Part shown: positions 1-8,815 of the stretch, in pieces
How positions within the stretch are numbered: position 1 is the stretch's first letter
Layout of the letters: each line of letters opens with the position of its first letter
Source of the DNA: Dolomedes plantarius
Taxonomy: Eukaryota > Arthropoda > Arachnida > Araneae > Dolomedidae
Reading direction: 5' to 3'
DNA length: 64,000 bases
Assembly (NCBI GenBank): GCA_907164885.2
Contig: OU015498.1
Location: forward strand, 123,399,727-123,463,726
Made by a program: the position numbers and the translations under genes
Notes under the pieces: generated by a model
Databases searched by the model: none
Told to the model about the DNA's origin: nothing
The model's input: only the letters and a program-made list of their open reading frames with translations

Positions 1-894
1 TAACAATATATTTTTACATTTATACACATTTCGGGGATTTGATTGAACTAATTATTAGTTTAAGTTGAGTGTTTGATAGAAAAAACTGCCTTATTAACTT
101 TTATTAAGTGCCTTTATTTTCATTTATTGTAATATGTATTACTAGCTTAATGAAACTATCCATATAACCTACAAACGTTATCAATAACAATACACTTTAA
201 TAAATAATAAAAGTGCATATGCTATAAACATATATGCTAATGCTAGTTATTTTAATCTCCAGACGCCTATCTCGAAATTTTTTTCGCCACAGAGTTCATA
301 ATATTCAACTTGTTCTGATTTTATTTTGGACTTATTGATTCTAATGGTTATGGGGCTAACATTGTCTTCATTTTTCTCTAAATGCGCCTACTTTACGTTT
401 GACCCTATTCAATTGCAGATAATATTCATTCTATATCCAGCTCCAATGTGGCGAACTATGTCAATCTTAGACTCAGAGATGGCTTATCACTGAAGTTCAT
501 TCACCAAAGCTGACTTTATCTCTCTAGCCTATGCAAAAGAGACTAAGAATGGAATGTGCGTATTAAAAGTAAGCCGACTTTGGTCTTAAAATATTCCGGA
601 CATTAACGAATTTAAATTTCGTTATTTTAATCTGATTTTAATATTGAACATTCTAGGCTTACGATCCACGATATGTTTTCTGGAGAAAAAAAAACTGATG
701 TAAATAGAAAATGTCATTTAAAATAGAAATTCCATGTATTCATCAAGCTGTTATTCATTGATGCTTCGTGAATTAATCTTGCTAAAACTTTCTAGAATTG
801 TAATTGAGTTGTTACTCTGTGATACAAAATTAATTAACGAAATGAGCGCTATTACTGGAAGAATGTAATATGGTTGTATTGAATCCAGTACAGC
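1..894. other. Unassigned AT-rich DNA
   Basis: I see no coding region, repeat boundary or RNA gene here. The last bases (889-894, TACAGC) are the left flank of the LTR element that follows. Confidence 0.5.
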
Positions 895-1330
895 TGTAAG
901 GTATACACAAGATTCGATTCACAAGAATCGAACTTTTGAGTGAATTAAAGAAGCTGCTTTAGATATGCTAATTTCGGCATACGCGCTTAGTATAAATACC
1001 ACGCAGCGTCATTAATAAAAAGGGGGAGGTGGTTAAGGTTGAAAAGGTGTTATCCTGCGCTAGTGCTTAGCGGGCCAGAAGTTTACATGGCAGTACTGCT
1101 GGTTTGACTTACTGTTCGTGAGTATAAAAATATATTGTTCTTGAAAGCTGTGTTTATACATTCCGTACAAGTAGTACGCATGCTTATTGCTGTAAAGCCA
1201 ATTATATGTGCAACGAATTCAATAAACATTGTTTCATGTATAAACTGTGTGTGGTTCAAATTCAAATAGAGAGCCACTTCAAATTATATACACCCAAGTC
1301 TGGGTAGAAGTGAGCATAGATTCTCTATAC
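895..1330 (+). repeat. 5' LTR
   Basis: Begins TGTAAGG and ends TCTATAC. It carries a TATA box and later AATAAA (1221-1226), so U3, R and U5 can be laid out roughly. It matches 4033-4468 base for base on visual comparison. A 64-codon antisense frame inside it is repeated in the other LTR and is not a gene. Confidence 0.9.
991..998 (+). promoter_or_regulatory. LTR TATA box
   Basis: TATAAATA lies about 100 bp into the LTR and about 470 bp upstream of the gag ATG; the same motif sits at 4129-4136 in the 3' LTR. This is the expected position for the retrotransposon's own RNA polymerase II promoter. Assignment is by motif only. Confidence 0.55.
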
Positions 1331-1341
1331 TGGCGCCCGAA
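1331..1341 (+). other. Primer-binding site
   Basis: TGGCGCCCGAA directly abuts the 5' LTR. The first ten bases match the lysine-tRNA-type primer site used by many animal retroelements; the match decays after that. Confidence 0.6.
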
Positions 1342-1463
1342 AAATATATATACCCTGGTAGTTAGCGTTAAATTTGTAACGAACAACATAATTGAAATTA
1401 AAAACTGTGTACTGTGTACTTATATTGATAAAATTGTTGCAAGTACTTATATACTATTTAAAA

Positions 1464-3500
1464 ATGAGTGTTGTAGAACAAAATCCTGCTGGAAATTTTC
1501 CTCGGGTAATTATGGTTCAGCATTTTGCGCCATTCGAAGCCACCTTCAATGGCGGCCCCTCAAGCCAATTCATAAAGAAAATTGAGCATTACTTTCAGCA
1601 ACAATGCACCCCAGAGGGGGATAAACTTAAAATTGCTCTAGCCGCTTTAAGAGGTAGTGCATTTCAGTGGTACACATGCATGCAAAGCAGTAATCTGATT
1701 TTTGACTATTTGTCATTCAAGCAACAGTTTCTTAGTGTTTTTCCAAAGACCTTTAATCAAAGTGAAATTGAAGCGGAAATTTATTCGCTAAGGCAACGTG
1801 AAGGTCAGTCTGCATTAGATTTTGCTATGGAAAAGATTTCCAAGTGTGAGGAATATTTAGAAGGGGTGACGGAAGCGATAATCTTAAAAATAGTTATCCA
1901 ACGTTTGAAGCCAAGTGTTCAAGATTTTTTAGATAATCAAACAATTACAAGCAAGGTTACCCTCCTTCAAGCTTTAGCTAAACATGACAATAGACATTTC
2001 TTCGCTACCCCTCACCGTCATTCAGGTACGAGAAGTTTTATACAGCCGCGCCAAAATTTTTCGCGAGTTTCAAACCAGCAGCGTAAGCAGTACCGCAGGC
2101 AAAATAATAGAAGCGCACGGCGTTATAATGAAATTAGTGCTCTTAAAGTAAATAATATGGAAGCACCTTACTTGCACTGGCAAGTTGATTCACATGATAT
2201 GGTTCAACCTGTTGAAACTGTGTGGTCAAATGTATTATTTTGTCCGAGCAGTAATCATTATTTTGAGAATAGTGAAAGTCAGGGTATTTTTGTGGCTTAT
2301 AAAGAAAGTGAGTCTAGCTGGAATGATGAGGTAATTCCAGTACAAATTTCTGAAAATAGTGCCGATACTAATGCTAGTGGTTTAGAAAATAAATCATCTG
2401 ACACTTCTATTAATGCTATACCTGATATTATTAATGCTATACCTGATATTTTAGATGATATTCATACATTTGTTAATGAAGGAAATTTAGTAGATGATGA
2501 AGTATGCGTTACGGAAGTTAGTGAATACTTATTAGTTGACGACAACAAAAATTCTTTAAACGATAGTAGGAACTCGCTAGGTAATGATGATATTATTTCA
2601 AGTTTCCATCCGAATGAGGATGCTGTAGGCCAGGTTGATAATATGGTTTTAAATAAAGTACATGAAAACCATACTGAGAGTCAGGATGAAAAGTTGACAC
2701 AGAGTTATACTGTAAGTAGTTTAGCTGATGCTTCGGAAGTTATAGACGTCGTTTGCATTAAAACGCACCAGTACGAAAAGCTTAATCTTCCTAAAACTGA
2801 AGCAGTGTTCAAGAATTTAAATGATAGCTGTTCTGAAGAAGAACGTTTTAAAGAGACTTTTTCGTCAAAAGAGGATAAAAATAAAGTTAAGGGGGATACA
2901 AAACGTGAAAAAGCGCCTTCAGGTTCCAGCATTAAAACTGCTAATACTGAAGTAATTAAGGCGGTAAACAAGAAGTCGCATAAGCACCAATACCAAAAAC
3001 AGAGTCAGTTTGTTGAAAAACATGAAACAAGCAGCGAAACAATTTGTAAACGCGTTGGTGCGGCGTATAAATTCGACAAAATAGAATCTGCATTAAAATC
3101 TAATACCGATACAAGCAAAAGTACGAAGAAAGGTAAAGTGTGCACTACAAAACCTCCATCTAAGGATGAACGTGGCACACATAAGGTACACAAGGTTATA
3201 AAAAGGAAGAATGACAATTTTAAAGCTCCTTTGCATAAGTACAGGAAACGCAAGATATCAGCCGCCCAGCAAGGTTGGCCTCCTCCCAAGAGACCTCCTG
3301 TCCATCGTCAAGCCGGACCAGCGCCTCAGGACCAACGACCTGCTGCACGAAGGATGCCCACACGGTCAACGAACCCCTTTACTAGGACTGCGACCATCAA
3401 GAGAGGTTCAATGGATTGGACAGACTGGTGCAAGGAAGTTGCTGCATTCATGAGGAACAAGTCTTGTATCAATTCTCTTATTCTAACTCCCACCCTTTAA
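1464..3500 (+). CDS. Gag-like protein of LTR retrotransposon
   Basis: The first ATG in the frame is at 1464 and gives 678 residues; upstream codons are open but have no ATG. Residues about 15-165 resemble the Ty3/gypsy retrotransposon Gag fold (motifs FEATFNGG, LRGSAFQWY, LRQREGQSALDFA), the capsid-like assembly domain. Residues about 190-225 are Arg/Gln/Asn-rich and could bind RNA, but no CCHC zinc knuckle is visible. Residues about 230-480 are acidic and Ser/Asn-rich with a short direct repeat (INAIPDI twice). Residues about 480-620 are Lys-rich, and the C-terminal 60 are Pro/Arg-rich. There is no protease DTG/DSG or RT motif. The protein is longer than a bare Gag, with an unexplained C-terminal half. 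It is a mobile-element protein; domestication is not indicated. Confidence 0.8.
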   Translation: MSVVEQNPAGNFPRVIMVQHFAPFEATFNGGPSSQFIKKIEHYFQQQCTPEGDKLKIALAALRGSAFQWYTCMQSSNLIFDYLSFKQQFLSVFPKTFNQSEIEAEIYSLRQREGQSALDFAMEKISKCEEYLEGVTEAIILKIVIQRLKPSVQDFLDNQTITSKVTLLQALAKHDNRHFFATPHRHSGTRSFIQPRQNFSRVSNQQRKQYRRQNNRSARRYNEISALKVNNMEAPYLHWQVDSHDMVQPVETVWSNVLFCPSSNHYFENSESQGIFVAYKESESSWNDEVIPVQISENSADTNASGLENKSSDTSINAIPDIINAIPDILDDIHTFVNEGNLVDDEVCVTEVSEYLLVDDNKNSLNDSRNSLGNDDIISSFHPNEDAVGQVDNMVLNKVHENHTESQDEKLTQSYTVSSLADASEVIDVVCIKTHQYEKLNLPKTEAVFKNLNDSCSEEERFKETFSSKEDKNKVKGDTKREKAPSGSSIKTANTEVIKAVNKKSHKHQYQKQSQFVEKHETSSETICKRVGAAYKFDKIESALKSNTDTSKSTKKGKVCTTKPPSKDERGTHKVHKVIKRKNDNFKAPLHKYRKRKISAAQQGWPPPKRPPVHRQAGPAPQDQRPAARRMPTRSTNPFTRTATIKRGSMDWTDWCKEVAAFMRNKSCINSLILTPTL

Positions 3501-4032
3501 TAAAACCGAACCAAATTGGTTTGAAGTTCCCCATTGTATATACTGTGTAAACATTTTGAGGGGAAGGAGTGAGCCACTGAAAAAAAACGGCATACTGTTG
3601 TTTTATAAATTTTTGAAGGGGACATGTAGTGAAAAAAAAATACATACTAACTACAGATAACAAACAACTAACATACTAACTTCACAAATCATAACACATG
3701 TGCATTATGATTGGGGAAGAGCAGATACAAACAGTCAAGAAATGTCATGCTGTGCAATTGTGTTGTCACTTTAAATTAAAATAAGTTTTTTAGGGCGCAG
3801 TTGGCCAGCCCAGTATCCACAACTCTGCAAATCCACTGTTTGATGGTGTCACCTGGACCCTTCGGGGTTAGTTTTGTAAAATGGTAGTGGCGTTTTTCCC
3901 CCACACAACGTGTGGAAGGTTTTTTGACTTTGCCACCCATTATGTAAAAAGTCAGACCAGCACGCGTTTTCAATTAGTTAACTGAAGCCGTTCAGACCTC
4001 AGTTACCTAATTTTTTTTTCGAGGGAGGCCAG
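3501..4032 (+). other. 3' non-coding part of LTR element
   Basis: Lies between the gag stop and the 3' LTR. It ends in a purine-rich run (CGAGGGAGGCCAG, 4020-4032) that serves as the polypurine tract candidate. Two further purine-rich runs occur upstream, TGAGGGGAAGGAGTGA near 3556 and TTGAAGGGGACA near 3613, suggesting an older 3' end or rearranged polypurine tract. On the minus strand 3776-3973 is open and weakly resembles a tyrosine-recombinase segment. Confidence 0.5.
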
Positions 4033-4468
4033 TGTAAGGTATACACAAGATTCGATTCACAAGAATCGAACTTTTGAGTGAATTAAAGAAGCTGCTTTAG
4101 ATATGCTAATTTCGGCATACGCGCTTAGTATAAATACCACGCAGCGTCATTAATAAAAAGGGGGAGGTGGTTAAGGTTGAAAAGGTGTTATCCTGCGCTA
4201 GTGCTTAGCGGGCCAGAAGTTTACATGGCAGTACTGCTGGTTTGACTTACTGTTCGTGAGTATAAAAATATATTGTTCTTGAAAGCTGTGTTTATACATT
4301 CCGTACAAGTAGTACGCATGCTTATTGCTGTAAAGCCAATTATATGTGCAACGAATTCAATAAACATTGTTTCATGTATAAACTGTGTGTGGTTCAAATT
4401 CAAATAGAGAGCCACTTCAAATTATATACACCCAAGTCTGGGTAGAAGTGAGCATAGATTCTCTATAC
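4033..4468 (+). repeat. 3' LTR
   Basis: Same sequence as 895-1330 at a constant offset of 3138 bp; I found no mismatch. TATA box at 4129, AATAAA at 4359. Confidence 0.9.
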
Positions 4469-4471
4469 AGC

Positions 4472-4796
4472 CTTTAAAAGAAAATGAAAATAAAACTAAT
4501 TTTTCTCTACGGAAAATATCCTCACATTTCCCATTAAATACTCCTTTAACGAGGTGAATTCTCAGTTAAATATTATTTAAATATGGATATGGACAAGTAT
4601 CGTGTCTAGAAATTTTATATTGTGGGTAGAGGTAATATAATAGGTAATTCTTCACTAAAAATTTAGTGATTTACATTTACACTATTGGTAAAGAAATATA
4701 TAAAAAATGTCTTCGGATTTAAAATAAAAATTTTGCTTGTCGTACATACAATGAGCTGTGCAATTTTATTTCGCTAATTTTACTGTGATATTACTT

Positions 4797-4799
<3 letters not shown>
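4472..4799. other. Unassigned AT-rich DNA
   Basis: Flanking DNA between the LTR element and the TA microsatellite. Nothing recognised. Confidence 0.5.

Positions 4800-4848
<49 letters not shown>
4800..4848. repeat. (TA)n microsatellite, left part
   Basis: Uninterrupted TA dinucleotides up to the first base of the mariner element. The tract resumes at 5647, so the transposon appears to have inserted inside one TA array. Confidence 0.95.
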
Positions 4849-4850
<2 letters not shown>

Positions 4851-5644
4851 GAGTGCGTCATAAATTCGTGCAAAGTTCAAAAATTCGTAATAAAAGAAAT
4901 AATGTCCGGATAAATTTTCTGTTTGCGCCAATAGGATCAGAGGGACATTGGATTTTTTTTTTCATGTAAAAAAAAAGTTTCCAAAAGTAACCGAAAGAGG
5001 GCGCTCACGCGTCATATTCAGACGTTTTATGCAAATCAGGCTATCAATAAAACACCTGGCTGGAAATGGATCCGTCATTCGAAGCCATCATCATGCTTTC
5101 TTTAAAAGATCGAGCGTTGGTGGTTAAACTTTTCTACAAGAATGGTGAATCCACAACTGTTGCTTTGCGAAAGTTTCGCGCGGAGAAAGAACTGAAGGCG
5201 CAAAAAAGCCCTATTTCATTGAATGGGATACTGAATTTAGTACGACGTTTTGAGGAAACGGGGAGTTTGGAGGATCGTCCACGAAGTGGCAGACCACTCT
5301 TGATCGCGGACCGCGTCCATGTTGTACAAAGTGTCATGGAAGTAGTGACGCGCCTCACTTGCCTATTACCTTGTGCTAGTGGTAATGTTGAACATCTGTT
5401 ACTTTAAAATAAATGCAGTCTCATGTTATTGCGATCTGTTTGATTTTCTGCTTGTGTTTGCCTGATAAAACGTCTCAGTGCGACGTGTGAGCGCCCTCTT
5501 ACGGTTACTTTTGGAAACTTTTTTTTTTACATGGAAAAAAAATCCAATGTCCCTCTGATCCTATTGGCGCAAACAGAAAATTTTTCCGAGCATTACTTCT
5601 ATTATTACAAATTTTTGAACTTTGCAAGAATTTATGAACCACCC

Positions 5645-5646
<2 letters not shown>
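4849..5646 (+). mobile_element. Deleted IS630/mariner-type transposon with ~190-bp TIRs
   Basis: The left end (CCGAGTGCGTCATAAATTC) and the reverse complement of the right end (CCGGGTGGTTCATAAATTC) match and continue as inverted repeats for about 190 bp each, including the segment GAGGGCGCTCAC. TA dinucleotides flank both ends, as expected for the superfamily. Only the N-terminal DNA-binding part of the transposase remains between the TIRs, so the copy is a non-autonomous deletion derivative. Confidence 0.88.
5066..5407 (+). pseudogene. Mariner-type transposase, N-terminal fragment
   Basis: ATG at 5066 opens a 113-codon frame. Residues about 10-80 look like the helix-turn-helix found at the N-terminus of arthropod IS630/mariner transposases (motifs LVVKLFYKNGES, LVRRFEETGSLEDRPRSGRP), which binds the TIR. 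After about residue 90 the similarity stops and the frame ends; the DDE/D catalytic domain is absent. An internal deletion has joined the DNA-binding region to sequence near the right TIR. Catalysis is impossible; a short DNA-binding peptide acting as a repressor is conceivable but unsupported. Confidence 0.8.

Positions 5647-5702
<56 letters not shown>
5647..5702. repeat. (TA)n followed by (TG)n microsatellite
   Basis: TA repeats run to about 5681, then TG repeats to about 5702. Confidence 0.95.
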
Positions 5703-5703
<1 letters not shown>

Positions 5704-7886
5704 TCGTTCGTTCATTTATATTTTAATATTTATATGTACATATGTGTCTGTTTGTGTGGGTTTATTCTTATGATAAAATTTATGTTTGTTGTATTTTTTA
5801 AAATTACAATAACGATTTATGAGTTTTATTTAAAAACAAAGAAGCTTGGAAATACTAAACATATACGGTACACACAGATGTCCTTGGTTCTCCTCCCCCT
5901 CCTCTTACTGCAGCACTATGGTCATACATCAGGAGATGGCTCTTATAGATAATGGAATACTTTTACCTCAGTTCTGGAGTTAAATGCAGAAAGATATTCA
6001 AGTTTTATTACATAAATGATGTTACGTGAAGAGGATACTAGAAATAAGTTGCTATATTTTGGTGAAAACATCTTAAAGTAACTTCTAAAAATTGATAAAT
6101 GTGCTGAAATTCATTTCAAATTTAACAAAAAGCTTTAGCTAAGGTTTTTGAATCGAATAATTATTCATACATCAAATTTTAAATTAAATTTATTTCATAG
6201 AAGTGATATTACTTGACCCCTTGAACCCGTTAATCTCCATTTATAGGTCATGTAGAATTCCAGCTAATTCCAAATCTCGACCGAAATCAAATTTTAATTT
6301 TAGAAAATGAAATTAAATATTTCAATCGGATTAGGAAAGATTTGAGAATCAGTATTTATTATTCCTCAATATTTTGAGAAGTCTGAGTCTAACAAAAAGT
6401 TTCTCTGGTGGTAATTTTGCTAGGTTTGTCATCTTTCAAATGTATTTACCTTTCCTTTTTTCCCGCATTGGAGCTGCCAAAATAACCTAGCTTTCCTTTT
6501 CTGAAAATAAAATAGTTTTCCATTAATAAGAAATTCGATTTAAACCAAAATTTGGGAGCAATGAAATTTGAAATGAACCTTTCATTTTATCACATATTTG
6601 GTCGATATCTCGCCACATTTGACAACCATTGTCAGTTGATCTCGCCTTTTTGTGGGGCATTCGCAAACAATTAGTGCAAACCTAAAAAATTCACAAAAGG
6701 GTAACTAATTGGAAATACTGCCTTTAAATTGCATATAATTTTCCCTGTCACGTTTTTAACGGAACTTTTTTTATTTTGTCTTTACTACTCATTTTAAGGG
6801 AACCGTAGTCATGTAAAGTCATGTTATTGTCCAAATGAGCCGTTTTAACTGTATTAAATTACTGAAAAAGCAAACTAAATTTTGAGGATTTACTAGATTG
6901 TTATGTATAGAGCAAAAATATATCGAGATTTAACAATAAAATTCATAGAACCGGTTATTCAAACCGGTTCATAGAACCGGTTATTTCAAAGAGTAAACAT
7001 GAGATTTTGTTTCTGACTTTAGAAACATTACGCTTGATAAAGAGATCTTTTTCCCCAAATAACTACAGTGGCCAAAATCACCCCTATTGAAGAAAAATAT
7101 CACCTTACATAATATGAAGAAATTAAAAACATTTCGGCCAGTATTATCAGTAAACATACATTTTTTAAGTAATCTGTGTAGAATGTAAAATGTGCAACAA
7201 TAAAGTTGTTCATAAATTCAGATTGGGAACTGTTTTGAAAGTTACGACGGGTGAAATAGAAGTCCTTGCACAAAAAATTTACTTAAAGTTAAGACATACA
7301 ATATAAAGAGATGGTACGTCATGAACAAACATCCACTGTGTTGACTTATAAATGTGTTGATTTATAATCATTCATAACTTAACGGTGCTAAGTAATACAA
7401 GAAACTAACTGAACTCAATACGCTTCCGAAATAATTGCTCATCGATCAAGCATAAAAGCAAAATCAATAATTTTCACGAACGTCATCTAAAATTTCTGAG
7501 CATTCCACACGTAGAATAAAGCACGAAATTCGGAGACAAATTGATGTGCCATTAACATAATGAATTTTCATGAGACCTCGACCGGTTCCTGACTGTCTGT
7601 GCTAAGGAAAGCCGAACCATTCTTGATTTATTTGAGTGGATGCTAGGGTGCTGGAGTTTCTAATGAGTTGTTGAAATGGAAATGAGAAGTATGGGGATTT
7701 CCTGAATTTTCTAGCACTTCCTGAATATCCTAGAACTTTTAGTGCCAATTACAAGCGCTGTTTATTAATTTCCCAAACTGGAACTGAGATTCCCCCACAA
7801 CAGGTTCAGTGCACAGCAGGCACAACACGTCAAAGCAGCAAGTGTGTGCTGGTCCGATAAAGTTTTCTACTACCATGACTTAGGAC
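5703..7886. other. Unassigned AT-rich DNA
   Basis: No gene or transposon boundary recognised. The one distinctive point is the AACCGGTT cluster at 6943-6990, listed separately. Confidence 0.45.
6943..6990. promoter_or_regulatory. Three AACCGGTT palindromes (Grainyhead-type motif)
   Basis: AACCGGTT occurs at 6948-6955, 6962-6969 and 6975-6982. The 8-mer is the consensus of the Grainyhead/CP2 family of animal transcription factors. Two copies come from a local tandem duplication of a ~27-bp unit (TTCATAGAACCGGTTATT). Binding or enhancer function is inference. Confidence 0.35.
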
Positions 7887-8081
7887 TAGGGATACGTAAT
7901 TTTCGTATTTACGAAATAGATGCGAATAAATGCGAAATTTGCCGATATGAGAGAATAAATGCGAAAATTATTTTTTCACTACTTTTCGGCGAAAACTCGG
8001 TTATAAACGGCTATTTAAGCGAAATTAGGTAATTATAGTAATAATTTATTAACATAATTGCTTAACTATGACCCTCCGACG

Positions 8082-8270
8082 TCTGTAACTGAGAAATCTC
8101 ACTCTCCTTCGGATTTTCTCCGAATTTCACCCGGACATTTTGTCCTTACTGGAGTCGAATCTAAAAATCTAACCGTAAAAATCAACCATCAAGTTTTGTG
8201 GAGCAATTTATTAGATTTAAGAACGTCTCTTGAGCGCCAAAATCAAGGGCATTTCAGCTACTTACAGTAG
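8082..8270 (+). pseudogene. Possible BEL/Pao polyprotein C-terminal fossil
   Basis: An open stretch contains SDFLRISPGHFVLTG followed about 30 residues later by LLDLRTSLERQNQGHF. The layout recalls the region after the integrase in BEL/Pao elements (PGHFL..G, then LLDRW and HFW motifs). Similarity is partial, the frame closes at a stop after SYLQ, and nothing upstream is clearly related. It lies inside the TA-flanked repeat, which may have captured it. Confidence 0.35.
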
Positions 8271-8554
8271 TCAACCCAGAGACTCCTGTTCATGTTATAT
8301 AGATTTTAATTGGAACAAAATCCTGTTACCTTTACTTTGCAAAGGCAGCTATATAAAACTTTTATAGTCCCGTTAACAGAGTAGATTGCGAGATATTTTA
8401 GTATGTACCACATAGTAATTAAGGATAGAAGGCAAAGACTTAAGTAATATAATGTTGAGACAACTACAATGTTAACTTTCAACTAAGAATCTTGATACTT
8501 TCCTATCAAAGTAAGTAAAATTGTAATTTTTTTTAATAAACGCAAAATTTTTGA

Positions 8555-8556
<2 letters not shown>

Positions 8557-8638
<82 letters not shown>

Positions 8639-8663
8639 TTATATATATATATATATATATATG

Positions 8664-8730
<67 letters not shown>
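8557..8730. repeat. Interrupted (TA)n microsatellite
   Basis: About 170 bp of TA repeats broken twice by TGTATT. Confidence 0.95.
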
Positions 8731-8733
<3 letters not shown>

Positions 8734-8815
8734 CGAATAAATGCGAAATTTATGTAATGAATTTTTTGTTGTTGTGAAATTTCGATATTTTTTATGCAAA
8801 ATTTACGTATCCCTA

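Larger units (their letters stand above)
895..4468 (+). mobile_element. Gag-only (non-autonomous) LTR retrotransposon, complete
   Basis: Two 436-bp direct repeats (895-1330 and 4033-4468) that look identical bracket a 2.7-kb interior. The left repeat is followed at once by TGGCGCCCGAA, a primer-binding-site-like sequence, and the right repeat is preceded by a purine-rich tract. The interior has one long ORF resembling Ty3/gypsy-type Gag; no protease, reverse transcriptase, RNase H or integrase can be seen. The flanks share TACAGC (889-894 and 4466-4471), but part of that overlaps the LTR end, so the exact target duplication (3 to 6 bp) is uncertain. Identical LTRs imply recent insertion. Mobility would need Pol from a related element. 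It is comparable in design to TR-GAG elements, but the family is not identified. Confidence 0.88.
7889..8813. mobile_element. TA-flanked TIR element carrying a (TA)n tract
   Basis: Left end GGGATACGTAATTTTCG and right end (reverse complement GGGATACGTAAATTTTGC) are inverted; TA flanks both (7887-7888 and 8814-8815). A motif GCGAATAAATGCGAAATTT occurs near both ends in the same orientation. The interior holds a fossil reading frame and a 170-bp TA microsatellite. No transposase seen, so it is a non-autonomous Tc1/mariner-like element by its termini. Confidence 0.65.

Noticed and set aside
1083..1277. 64-codon antisense frame, identical at 4221-4415
   Set aside because: The identity is explained by the LTR duplication; it overlaps the LTR R/U5 region.
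8551..8799. Open frames of Tyr/Ile repeats on both strands
   Set aside because: Pure translation of the (TA)n microsatellite.
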